DNA of 64,000 nucleotides from contig DASYEE010000143.1 of assembly GCA_036499165.1 (NCBI GenBank), positions 1-64,000 on the forward strand, in the 5' to 3' direction. Shown piece by piece: positions 23,144 to 30,987 of the stretch. Origin of the DNA: Galbitalea sp036499165 (lineage in GTDB: Bacteria; Actinomycetota; Actinomycetes; Actinomycetales; Microbacteriaceae). Below the pieces are notes generated by a model. The model saw only the letters and a list, made by a program, of their open reading frames with translations. It was not told where the DNA came from and did not search any database. The first letter of the stretch is position 1, and the number at the start of each line of letters is the position of its first letter. Position numbers and translations under genes: made by a program.

Positions 23144-23166
23144 TACATTGTGGGAAAGCACTTTCC
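23144..23166 (+). promoter_or_regulatory. Candidate promoter with LacI-type operator before the APC permease
   Basis: A TACATT -10-like hexamer (23144-23149) is followed by GGGAAAGCACTTTCC (23152-23166). This is nearly the same palindrome as GGGAAAGCCCTTTCC at 253-267, again just after a -10. The -35 (TAGCCA near 23121) is weak. Confidence 0.45.
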
Positions 23167-23237
23167 GGCGGCTGCTCGCGGGGATGTGCGAGCCCTCTTC
23201 TAGCAATGTCGCTACCAACTCGAGTGAGGAACCCCTC

Positions 23238-24611
23238 TTGTCTCAAACACCCACCGCGCCCGCATCGGGCGTGCACCTGAAACGAACCCTCGGAACGCCT
23301 GCCCTCCTGATCTTTGGGCTCGCATATATGCTCCCGCTCGCCGTCTTCACGAGCTACGGCTATGCGACCCAGGCCGCCGCTGGGCACCTCGCTGGCGCAT
23401 ACGTCATCACGACGGTCGCCATGCTTTTCACGGCTTACAGCTACGCAAACATGGTGAAGGAGTACCCGGTCGCGGGCTCCGCATACACGTACACCCAGAA
23501 GGCGTTCGGCAGCCACGTCGGGTTCATGACCGGCTGGGCGCTGCTGCTCGACTACCTCCTGCTGCCCATCCTCAGCTACATCCTGATCGGCCAGTACATG
23601 AACGCCGTGCTGCCGGCCATCCCGTTCTGGGTGTGGGTGGTCGTTGCCGTCCTGCTCGTCACGTTCCTGAACTTCGTCGGCATCAACCTGGTGACCAACG
23701 TCAACCTGGCCCTCGTCGGGGCGCAGATCGTCTTCATCGTGATCTTCGTCATCTCGAGCATCGGCTACATCACCGGCAACCCGCACACCATCGGGCTGTT
23801 CGACCCCTTCTTCGGGCCCGGCGCCGACCTGCCTCACCTTGCAGCGGGTGGCGCAATCCTCGCTCTGGCGTTCCTCGGCTTCGACGCAGTGTCGACGCTC
23901 TCAGAGGAGGCACGTGAGCCGAAGAAGAGCATTCCGCGCGCGATCATCCTCACAACTCTTGCCGGCGGCGTGATCTTCACCGTCTGCGCATGGGTCGCCG
24001 GCCTCGTATTCCCTGACTTCGCACACCTGAGCGCAAGCGCACCGACCCTCGACCTCATGCACCGAGCGGGCGGAATCCTGCTTGGCGGCCTCTTTACGGC
24101 GGCGTTCGTCGCTGGCAGCTTCGCGGCCGCCATGACCTCGCAGGTGAGCGTCTCGCGCATCCTCTATTCGATGGGACGCGACGGGATGCTGCCCCGCCGA
24201 GTGTTCGGAATGCTGCACAAGCGGTTCAAGACCCCGTTCCTCGCGATCATCATCGTGGGGATCCTGGGGCTCATCGCGCTGTTCATCGACATCAACTGGG
24301 TGTTCCAGATGATCAACTTCGGCGCCCTGATCGCGTTCTCGTTCGTCAACCTCAGCGTGATCAAGACCTACATGTTCGACAAGAAGCAGCGCGGCGGTGC
24401 AGCGGTCGTGAAGTACATCGTCGCTCCGGCCATCGGCTTCGCCCTCACCATCTGGTTGTGGACGAGCCTGCCCGCGCTGGCCTTCGAGATCGGCGGCGCG
24501 TGGGTCGTCGTCGGGTTCATCTACCTGCTGGCGCTGACCCGGGGCTTCCGCTCGAAGCCGCCGGTGATGGACTTCAGCGAAGAGGAGCCGATCCTGGAAG
24601 CCAGCGCCTAA
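23238..24611 (+). CDS. APC family amino acid / polyamine permease
   Basis: A 457-residue permease with about 12 membrane helices. Its first helix begins LKRTLGTPALLIFGLAYMLPL, and the segments AYSYANMVKEYPVAGSAYTY and LAFLGFDAVSTLSEEAREPK are typical of the putrescine importer/PuuP-like branch. The TTG start at 23238 is favoured by GAGGA 7 bases upstream; GTG or ATG codons further up lack such a site. A candidate operator lies about 70 bases upstream. With an amine oxidase and a semialdehyde dehydrogenase nearby, import of an amine is an attractive but unproven role. Confidence 0.9.
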   Translation: MSQTPTAPASGVHLKRTLGTPALLIFGLAYMLPLAVFTSYGYATQAAAGHLAGAYVITTVAMLFTAYSYANMVKEYPVAGSAYTYTQKAFGSHVGFMTGWALLLDYLLLPILSYILIGQYMNAVLPAIPFWVWVVVAVLLVTFLNFVGINLVTNVNLALVGAQIVFIVIFVISSIGYITGNPHTIGLFDPFFGPGADLPHLAAGGAILALAFLGFDAVSTLSEEAREPKKSIPRAIILTTLAGGVIFTVCAWVAGLVFPDFAHLSASAPTLDLMHRAGGILLGGLFTAAFVAGSFAAAMTSQVSVSRILYSMGRDGMLPRRVFGMLHKRFKTPFLAIIIVGILGLIALFIDINWVFQMINFGALIAFSFVNLSVIKTYMFDKKQRGGAAVVKYIVAPAIGFALTIWLWTSLPALAFEIGGAWVVVGFIYLLALTRGFRSKPPVMDFSEEEPILEASA

Positions 24612-24633
24612 GCTCGCTCGCTTAACGCATAAA

Positions 24634-24667
24634 GGAGCCCGTGTCGCCTGGGTGCGACACGGGCTCC
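24634..24667. terminator. Terminator hairpin after the permease gene
   Basis: Perfect 14-base arms (GGAGCCCGTGTCGC and its complement) around a 6-base loop, 22 bases after the stop. No T-run follows, as is usual in actinobacteria. A second small inverted repeat GTGACAC/GTGTCAC lies just downstream. Confidence 0.75.
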
Positions 24668-24808
24668 TCGTCGTGACACAAGGTGTCACGGGGCGAGGCT
24701 GACGTGTCAGCCTGCCCATGGATGGCGCGTAGTTCGATGACGTCCGGTCAACGCGCTATCCAGTGGTCCGGAGCCCCAAACGGATTGGTTTGGATGCCGA
24801 GCATATTC

Positions 24809-25411
24809 TTAGCGGTCGAGGCCGAGTCCGCCCAGCACGTTGTTGACGATGTCAGATGCGTTCGTCGATGTCGACGACGTCGAGGATGACTTCGATGACG
24901 AGGTGCTCGACTTGGAGCTGTTACCCGATCCGCTCGTTGCACTCTTCACGAGCTTCTGCACATCGGAGGTGATCGAGTTGCCGCTGGCGCTCGGATTGCC
25001 GTCGTTGTTTCCCGCGCTGGTCTTATTGCCGGAGAGCAGCGCCGAGTCAGACGAGTTGCCCGAGAGCAGCGCCCCGGAGTCGCCAGAACCGATGGCGCCG
25101 AACGAGTCGCCGGATCCGACTGCGTTGCCGGACGCGATGTCGCCAACGTTAAGCCCCGGCGAAACGACGACGGGCGACGTGTTCGACACGTCGCCGCCCG
25201 TGAGCCCGGCGCTCACGTTGCGCAGCGAATCCCACTGCGCCTGGGTGAGGGTTGTCTCTGAGCTCGACGAACTGCGGTTACCCGCGGCCTGCAGCGCGCT
25301 GTCATGACCGGTGGTTGCCATTGCCGGTCCCGCCATCCCGACTGCGAGTACTGCTGCGGCGGCTGCTGCTGTTGTGATGCCGAAAACTGTCTTCTTGCTT
25401 GTGTTGTTCAT
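24809..25411 (-). CDS. Secreted Ser/Gly/Asn-rich protein of unknown function
   Basis: A 200-residue exported protein not recognised as a known family. The N-terminus is a clear Sec signal peptide (MNNTSKKTVFGITTAAAAA, then a hydrophobic core ending AGPAMA) with cleavage probably after AMA. The mature part is rich in Ser, Gly, Asn and Asp, with imperfect repeats such as SGDSFGAIGSGDSGALLSGN and SSDSALLSGNKTSAGN. A Ser/Thr-rich stretch (SKSSTSSSKSSSTSSTST) follows, then a short conserved-looking tail NASDIVNNVLGGLGLDR. Cys is absent. GAGGAG lies 10 bases before the ATG. A 276-base structured interval separates it from divergent psuG. It may be a cell-surface or envelope-associated protein. Confidence 0.75.
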   Translation of the reverse strand: MNNTSKKTVFGITTAAAAAAVLAVGMAGPAMATTGHDSALQAAGNRSSSSSETTLTQAQWDSLRNVSAGLTGGDVSNTSPVVVSPGLNVGDIASGNAVGSGDSFGAIGSGDSGALLSGNSSDSALLSGNKTSAGNNDGNPSASGNSITSDVQKLVKSATSGSGNSSKSSTSSSKSSSTSSTSTNASDIVNNVLGGLGLDR

Positions 25412-25440
25412 GAAAACTGAACTCCTCATATCTGTTTGCT

Positions 25441-25617
25441 CCCCGGTTTGCGGGGCGCAATGGGGTGTCCGGACCGGGCGCGAAAGGAGATTGGTCCACT
25501 GGCCCGCAGACGGCATTCGCGTGCCGTTTCCTATGAATCCGGATGCCCGTCCCGCCCCGGTTTCGCGCGAGTTTCGTGCCATTAGCCGCCGAAGTCTGGC
25601 AAGTTCCCGGGTTCGGC
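25441..25617 (-). promoter_or_regulatory. Structured leader upstream of the secreted-protein gene
   Basis: The region upstream of the minus-strand gene has three inverted repeats: CCCCG/CGGGG (25441-25455), ACGGCA/TGCCGT (25510-25527) and GCCGAA/TTCGGC (25588-25617). No class of riboswitch is assigned. Part of it must also serve divergent psuG. Confidence 0.35.
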
Positions 25618-25688
25618 CATCGCGCGCCTGTGATAGCGTCACGCTCGCTTTGGCCGCGCTGGCGGGCGCCCGGTAAGTTAGCAGCAGT

Positions 25689-26603
25689 ATGCGAACTTCA
25701 TTCACTCTGAGCGACGAGGTCGCCGCGGCAATCGCAGCAGGTCTTCCGGTCGTCGCCCTCGAATCCACGATCATCAGCCATGGCCTCCCGCGCCCGCGCA
25801 ACCACGAGGCGGCGCTGGACTTCGAGCAGCTGCTGCGTTCAGCCGGAGTGACGCCCGCGACGATCGCGGTGCTCGACGGTGTCCCTCAGATCGGGCTCAC
25901 CTCGGAGGGCGTCCGCAGGATCGCCGATGAGGATCTCGCGAAGGCCAGTGTCCGCGACCTGCCGATCCTGGCGGCACGTGGCGCAAGCGGAGCGACCACG
26001 GTTGCCGCGACGGCCCACCTCGCAGCGCTTGCGGGCATCCGCGTATTCGCCACAGGCGGTCTTGGCGGGGTGCATCGCGGCGCCTCGAGCACGTTCGACG
26101 AGTCCGCCGACCTCTCCACGCTCGCGGTCACGCCCGTCACCGTCGTCTCCGCCGGAGTGAAGTCGGTGCTCGACATCGCAGCGACGCTCGAGCGACTCGA
26201 GACGCTCAGCGTCCCGGTGATCGGGTTCGGCACATCCGTCTTCCCGAGCTTTTGGCTGCGGGAGTCCGCGTACCCGCACGACTGGCGGGTCGAGTCGGCC
26301 GCCCAGGTCGCCGCGGTCATGCTGGCACAGGACGAACTCGGGCACGGCCAGGGCATCGTCGTTGCGAATCCCATCCCGATCGACCAGCAGTGGGATCCGG
26401 CGGAGCACGACCGGGTGCTGGATGAGGCGCTCGCGGCAGCGGCCGAAGCCGATGTGCACGGCAAGGCGGTCACGCCGTTCCTCCTCAGCTACATCGTCGG
26501 GGCATCCGATGGCAGAAGTCTCGAAGTGAATCTCGACCTGGCGCGCAACAATGTAAGGGTGGCAGGCGAGATCGCAACCGAGTGGTCGAAGCTCAATGTC
26601 TGA
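25689..26603 (+). CDS. psuG: Pseudouridine-5'-phosphate glycosidase
   Basis: A 304-residue PsuG, which reversibly splits pseudouridine 5'-phosphate into uracil and ribose 5-phosphate, using a Lys Schiff base and Mn2+. Family segments are VVALESTIISHGLPRPRN, the TTVAATAHLAALAGIRVFATGG stretch with the GGLGGVHRGA loop, the catalytic Lys in VVSAGVKSVLDI, and PVIGFGTSVFPSFWLRES. The length equals that of typical PsuG. It overlaps the kinase gene by 8 bases, forming the usual psuG-kinase pair for pseudouridine recycling. Uracil phosphoribosyltransferase (upp) lies about 10 kb away and could use the uracil. Confidence 0.95.
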   Translation: MRTSFTLSDEVAAAIAAGLPVVALESTIISHGLPRPRNHEAALDFEQLLRSAGVTPATIAVLDGVPQIGLTSEGVRRIADEDLAKASVRDLPILAARGASGATTVAATAHLAALAGIRVFATGGLGGVHRGASSTFDESADLSTLAVTPVTVVSAGVKSVLDIAATLERLETLSVPVIGFGTSVFPSFWLRESAYPHDWRVESAAQVAAVMLAQDELGHGQGIVVANPIPIDQQWDPAEHDRVLDEALAAAAEADVHGKAVTPFLLSYIVGASDGRSLEVNLDLARNNVRVAGEIATEWSKLNV

Positions 26604-27492
26604 TGGACCCCACCGCATAGTCGTGTTCGGTGATGTCATCGACGACATCATCGCGACGCCGAGAGGTGCGATCCGAACCGACACCGACACCCCGTCGTCA
26701 ATCGAGCGCCGCGCGGGTGGTTCGGCCGCGAACATGGCGACCTGGCTGGCGCGCGCCGGGGGTGACGTCGACTTTGTCGGCCGGGTCGGGGTCATGGATC
26801 TCGAACGGCACAGCCGCATCCTGAGCGACTCTGGAGTTCGCCCGATGCTGGCCGCCGACCACGTTTTGCCAACGGGAACCATCGTGATCATCGTGGATGG
26901 CGACCAGCGCACGATGCTCACGGAGCGAGGGGCGAACGCCGCCCTCGAGCCAGACGCCATCACCGACCAGGTGCTCGAGGGTGCGAGCGCTGTGCACTTC
27001 ACCGGCTACAGCCTGTTCCATCGTGACGAAGTCTCCGGCTTCCAGCGCCTCGTCAAGCGCGCCCGCTCGCATCGCGTGAAGGTGTCCGTGGATGCGGGGT
27101 CGGCCGGCTTCCTGGCGGACTTCGGGCCCGAACGGTTCCTCGACTGTGTCGCGGGCGCATCCATCCTCTTCCCGAACCTCGACGAGGGCCGCGTGCTCAC
27201 GGGGCTCGAAGATCCGAAGGATGTCGTGGCCGCGCTGGCCACCCGCTTCCCGACGGTCGCGCTGACGCTCGGCACTGCTGGCGTCCTCGTCGCGGATGCC
27301 GGCGCACCGCCGGTGTTCGTGGAGGCGCGGCTGGGAAACACCGTGGACCCGACGGGCGCGGGCGACGCGTTCTGCGCAGGCTTCCTGCGCGAGTGGATCG
27401 CGTCGGAAGATCTGCATGCGGCCGCCATCGCGGGGTCGGAGCTCGCGGCAGAGGCCGTCACCATCGTCGGCGGCCGCCCGCGTCACCCCTAG
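26596..27492 (+). CDS. PfkB family carbohydrate kinase, probable pseudouridine kinase
   Basis: A 298-residue ribokinase-family enzyme. The N-terminal glycine motif is RRAGGSAANMATWLARAG, and the ATP/anion-hole signature is NTVDPTGAGDAFCAGF, with the catalytic Asp in GAGD. The overlap with psuG supports phosphorylation of pseudouridine to its 5'-phosphate, the step before PsuG; a ribose-type sugar kinase cannot be excluded. Its 3' end (GGRPRHP-stop) is part of the 161-base unit that is repeated three times downstream. Confidence 0.88.
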   Translation: MSDGPHRIVVFGDVIDDIIATPRGAIRTDTDTPSSIERRAGGSAANMATWLARAGGDVDFVGRVGVMDLERHSRILSDSGVRPMLAADHVLPTGTIVIIVDGDQRTMLTERGANAALEPDAITDQVLEGASAVHFTGYSLFHRDEVSGFQRLVKRARSHRVKVSVDAGSAGFLADFGPERFLDCVAGASILFPNLDEGRVLTGLEDPKDVVAALATRFPTVALTLGTAGVLVADAGAPPVFVEARLGNTVDPTGAGDAFCAGFLREWIASEDLHAAAIAGSELAAEAVTIVGGRPRHP

Positions 27493-27955
27493 CGCGATGG
27501 TCGAGTAGCCGCGCGAAGCCGGCGTTATCGAGGCCAACGCTACGTCGTGGGGTTGGTCTCGATTGCGGAGGCTCCTGCGTCGCGCTCCTACTCGACCGGC
27601 GGGGTACCCGACCTGATGGTGTCGTATGCGGCGGTCGCCCGCGTCACCCCTAGCGCGATGGTCGAGTAGCCGCGCGAAGCCGGCGTTATCGAGGCCAACG
27701 CTACGTCGTGGGGTTGGTCTCGATTACGGAGGCTCCTGCGTCGCGCTCCTACTCGACCGGCGGGGTAGGCGACCTGATGGTTTCGTATTCGGCGGTCGCC
27801 CGCGTCACCCTTAGCGCGATGGTCGAGTAGCCGCGCGAAGCCGGCGTTATCGAGACCAACGCTACGTCGTGGGGTTGGTCTCGATTACGGAGGCTCCTGC
27901 GTCGCGCTCCTACTCGACCGGCGGGGTACCCGACCTCATGGTGTCGTAGGCGGCG
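27476..27955. repeat. 161-bp tandem triplication across a convergent gene junction
   Basis: Three head-to-tail units start at about 27481, 27642 and 27803 (period 161). Each holds the 3' end of the kinase gene (GCCCGCGTCACCC), a GGTCGAGTAGCCGCGCGAAG / GGTTGGTCTCGATT inverted repeat pair, CTACTCGACCGGCGGGGTA, and the 3' end of the photolyase gene. The units are almost identical. The region between 27493 and 27909 holds no other gene; open readings there are copies of the gene ends. Confidence 0.9.
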
Positions 27956-29280
27956 AGCGCCGCCCGGCGACTCTCGGCCAGGTCGACGATCGGCTGCGGT
28001 GCCAGCTCGTCGGCGGGCAGCCAGCGCGCCCGATACTCCCCGTCCGGGTCGAACTTGGCCGCCTGCAGCTCGGGGTTGAACACGCGGAAGTATGGTGCGG
28101 CATCCGCGCCGCTCCCCGCCACCCACTGCCAGTTGCCCGGATTATTCGCCTCGTCCGCATCCACGAGCGTGTCCCAGAACCACTGCTCACCGATGCGCCA
28201 GTCGACCAGGAGGTTCTTCACGAGAAAGCTCGCGGCGACCAGGCGCACGCGGTTGTGCATGTACCCGCTTGTCCAGAGCTCGCGCATCCCGGCATCCACG
28301 AGCGGGATGCCCGTCTCGCCGCTCTTCCACGCATCGAGTTTCGCCGGGTCCGGCTCCGCCCACGGGAAGTCGTCGAACTCCGGGCGGATGTTCGTCGTCG
28401 CGACCGCAGGGGAGTGGAACAGGATGTTCCAGTTGAACTCGCGCCACACCAGCTGCCGCAGGAACGCCCCGACGTTCGTCCGGGCTCTCGCGTCGAGTTT
28501 GCCGTGCAGCCGGTGCCAGACGTGGAACGGGCTGACCTCGCCGAACCGCAGGTGCGGGCTGAGATATGACGTCGCCCGGGCGGCTGGCTCGTCGCGCCGA
28601 CCGTAGTCGGCGAGGTGGGTAGTTGCGAACTCTTCGAGCATGCGATGCCCGGATGCCTCCCCCGGCTGCCAGCGCTCGGCGAGACCGCCTGCCCAATCCG
28701 GTTTCGTCGGCAGCAGCCCCCAGTCTTCGAGGCGATCACTGGCCGGGAGCACGCCCGGGCTCTCGAGATGGACGGGTGCCGCCAGCGGCACACGAGGACT
28801 CTCGCGCTCGAGGCACGCCTTCCAGAACGGCGTGAACACCTTGTATGGCTTGCCCTCGCCGGTCGTGACCGTCCACGGCTCGAACATCAGGCTGGCCTGA
28901 AAGCTGTGCACGTCGAGGCCACGCTCCCGCAGAGAGTGCTTCAGGTCGGCATCCCTGTCGCGCGCGGCCGTGTAGCGACGGTTCCAGTAGATCGCGCCAG
29001 CGCCGATCTCGTCGGCGAGGCTCGTGATCTCGCCCGGCGCGTTCCCGCTCCGCAGGGTCAGCGCCGCGCCGATGGCCTCGAGGTCGCCGGCAAGGGACGC
29101 GAGACTGTGGTGCAGCCACCATCGGCTGGCGCCGCCCAGCGGACGAGAGCCATCCGATCCGTCGTCGAGAACGTAGACGACCACCACCGGCCCCCCGCGA
29201 CGCGCGGCGGCATCGAGCGCCGGGTTATCTGCCACTCTCAGGTCGTCGCGGAGCCAGACGATGGCGGGTCGGGATTCCAT
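27910..29280 (-). CDS. phr: Deoxyribodipyrimidine photolyase
   Basis: A 456-residue class I CPD photolyase, repairing UV dimers with blue light and FADH2. The N-terminal antenna domain starts IVWLRDDLRVADNPAL; the C-terminal FAD domain contains WREFNWNILFH, SGETGIPLVDAGMRELW, the GYMHNRVRLVAASFLVKN stretch and NWQWVAGSGADAAPYFR, the strongly conserved flavin-binding segments. Trp residues of the electron chain are retained there. The last residues (RSGTPPVE) are encoded by the CTACTCGACC repeat, whose GGTCGAGTAG supplies the stop codon. The gene is divergent from 29342 with 61 bases between. Confidence 0.96.
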   Translation of the reverse strand: MESRPAIVWLRDDLRVADNPALDAAARRGGPVVVVYVLDDGSDGSRPLGGASRWWLHHSLASLAGDLEAIGAALTLRSGNAPGEITSLADEIGAGAIYWNRRYTAARDRDADLKHSLRERGLDVHSFQASLMFEPWTVTTGEGKPYKVFTPFWKACLERESPRVPLAAPVHLESPGVLPASDRLEDWGLLPTKPDWAGGLAERWQPGEASGHRMLEEFATTHLADYGRRDEPAARATSYLSPHLRFGEVSPFHVWHRLHGKLDARARTNVGAFLRQLVWREFNWNILFHSPAVATTNIRPEFDDFPWAEPDPAKLDAWKSGETGIPLVDAGMRELWTSGYMHNRVRLVAASFLVKNLLVDWRIGEQWFWDTLVDADEANNPGNWQWVAGSGADAAPYFRVFNPELQAAKFDPDGEYRARWLPADELAPQPIVDLAESRRAALAAYDTMRSGTPPVE

Positions 29281-29341
29281 CCCTCCACACTATGAGCGTC
29301 CCGGGCCGGACGATGGCTATTGTTAGCCTTAACGGGGAGAC

Positions 29342-30232
29342 ATGGAGACGACCGAAGACGAGGAGCCGCGCTCGCGCGATCTACTGATTCGCGAGAGCAA
29401 GGACCATATTGCCATTGATGTGATCGAGCTGTGCCGCCAGCTCAGCATCCGCGCGATGCTCGGTGGTGGTCCCGTCCTCATCAGCCATGGACTCATGTCG
29501 CCGGCGGTCGGGCGTTTCGTGTCGATCCTCGTCGATCCCGCATCCATCCGGCACCTGCATCGCACCCTGGTCGAGCGTGGCTGGACGGATGTCGCCCCCG
29601 CTCGCCGCCTGCGGGTCCTGCCCTCCGCGCGCCTGATTCTCCGCCACGACGATGAGGCTGCCGGCCTGATCCTGTATTCGGTCATCCCCGGTTTCTATGC
29701 CGACCCGGAGGAGACGTTCGACCTCATTTGGGAGCGTCACAAGGAGATCCGGCTGCGGGGCCAGACGATTCGCGCGCTCGGCAGGATCTCGTCGGCGATT
29801 CTGGCCAGCCATGACGGACTCGATGGTCACGTGTCGCACCAGCGCAGCAACTTCGACTACTTCGTGCAGCAGTTCAGGGTGCTGCTCGACGAACGTGAGC
29901 GCGCCGTGCTCGGCGACTTCATCAGGCAGATCGGTGCGTGCGCTGAGATGGCCCACCTGCTCAGCGCGCTCGATCTGAAGCCGTGCGGCTTCGTGCTGCC
30001 TTCTGTGCCGTATGTGCAGTGGCGCCTTCAGGTGACGGATGTCTCGGAGCAGCTGCAGCGCGCGGTCGCGCTCCTCGAGCTGGCACCCCACGGTCGCCAG
30101 TCGCTCTACGACAGCAAGTCGGGTCGTCCGCGCAGTGCCCACGACTATCGCGTGATTGTCACGTCGCTGCCCCGCACTTTCGCCGCCGTATTCGGTTCAC
30201 GCAGGCGCTGGCGCCGCACCTTCAGCGCCTAG
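29342..30232 (+). CDS. Uncharacterised 296-residue cytosolic protein
   Basis: Not recognised with confidence. The layout weakly resembles the uncharacterised nucleotidyltransferase group (NTP_transf_5): an early segment AIDVIELCRQLSIRAMLGGGPVLISHGLMSP, then GRFVSILVDPASIRHLHRTLVERGWTDV, similar to their ILVxPxDxxxAxxxLxxxGW pattern, followed by a helical half. The usual Asp pair of that group is not obvious (SILVDP has one Asp). No signal peptide or membrane helix. The basic C-terminus ends RRRWRRTFSA. The ATG at 29342 follows GGGGAG by 2-3 bases. It converges on the MarR gene, with stop codons overlapping by 4 bases. Confidence 0.7.
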   Translation: METTEDEEPRSRDLLIRESKDHIAIDVIELCRQLSIRAMLGGGPVLISHGLMSPAVGRFVSILVDPASIRHLHRTLVERGWTDVAPARRLRVLPSARLILRHDDEAAGLILYSVIPGFYADPEETFDLIWERHKEIRLRGQTIRALGRISSAILASHDGLDGHVSHQRSNFDYFVQQFRVLLDERERAVLGDFIRQIGACAEMAHLLSALDLKPCGFVLPSVPYVQWRLQVTDVSEQLQRAVALLELAPHGRQSLYDSKSGRPRSAHDYRVIVTSLPRTFAAVFGSRRRWRRTFSA

Positions 30233-30687
30233 CGCCGGCCCGACTCGTCGCCGATGCTTGTACGAAGGGCGTCCGTGAGTTTGGTGAGCGCGTGCAGCTG
30301 GTCGTTCGTCAGGGCACCGCCCACGTGTCGGGTGATCGACTCCGCATGGGCAACGGCCACCTTGCGGAACAGCGAGTAGCCATCGTCGGTCAGGCAGACG
30401 AATGTGCCTCGACCGTCGATGGGGTCGCTCTCTTTGCTGACGAGTCCGCGGGTGACGAGCCGGTCGACCATGCGACTGACGCTCGGCTGGGTGAGCAGCA
30501 GGTGTTTGTTGAGATCCCGGATTCGCAACCGACGACCATCCTGTTTCGACAGGTTGAAGAGCACGTCGTATTCGTTGAACGAGAGCTCGTCGCTCGGAAA
30601 CTCGCGATTGAGCTCACGGATGACGGTGACCTGGGCGCGAAACAGCGACTCCCAGGCGTTGATCGCAGCGGTTGAGCGGTCGTTCAC
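30229..30687 (-). CDS. MarR family transcriptional regulator
   Basis: A 152-residue winged-helix dimeric regulator. The DNA-binding part reads SFNEYDVLFNLSKQDGRRLR, then LNKHLLLTQPSVSRMVDRLV (recognition helix) and the wing VSKESDPIDGRGTFVCLTDDG. The N- and C-terminal helices form the dimer interface. MarR proteins respond to phenolic or oxidant signals. No target is adjacent in a divergent position: the upstream interval (30688-30987) separates it from the end of the LysM lipoprotein gene, and the convergent neighbour is the uncharacterised 29342 gene. Confidence 0.92.
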   Translation of the reverse strand: MNDRSTAAINAWESLFRAQVTVIRELNREFPSDELSFNEYDVLFNLSKQDGRRLRIRDLNKHLLLTQPSVSRMVDRLVTRGLVSKESDPIDGRGTFVCLTDDGYSLFRKVAVAHAESITRHVGGALTNDQLHALTKLTDALRTSIGDESGRR

Positions 30688-30987
30688 GCTCTAACTCTAT
30701 TGAGAACGGCTGACTTTTCGTCATCGACCCGTCAGGCGAATGCCTCGATAACAAGAATGCCCCGTTAAACAGGATTGAGGGTCGGCTTCAGAGGCTAGAA
30801 GCCGACCCTCTCCCTTGCACCAAGAGTGTCCTGCAATCACATTCCGCAGAAGCTGCCACAGCAAACAACTTCTGCTGGTATGAATATATAACGAGAAGGT
30901 AACGGCGTCTAGTTACCGAAACGTTATTTTTCTGCGAGTTTCATAAGAGGGGCTCTGAGGCGCGAGAAATAGCGCTCGCCGGCGGCA
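30688..30987. other. 300-base AT-richer intergenic region with two hairpins
   Basis: Holds the MarR promoter area, a 12-base perfect hairpin at 30778-30809 and a small inverted repeat GGTAAC/GTTACC (30898-30917). The composition between 30860 and 30950 is clearly AT-richer than the rest. No open reading of coding character was seen. Confidence 0.6.
30778..30809. terminator. Perfect 12-base hairpin
   Basis: AGGGTCGGCTTC pairs exactly with GAAGCCGACCCT across an 8-base loop. It may end transcription of the minus-strand LysM gene before the MarR gene. Only a weak pyrimidine tract follows on the plus side. Confidence 0.6.

Noticed and set aside
27393..27814. Two similar short open readings (86 and 62 codons)
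   Set aside because: They are copies of the 161-base triplication (same residues ARWSSSRAKPALSRP), not genes.
27476..27955. Possible CRISPR array
   Set aside because: Units are 161 bases and directly adjacent without variable spacers; no cas genes nearby.
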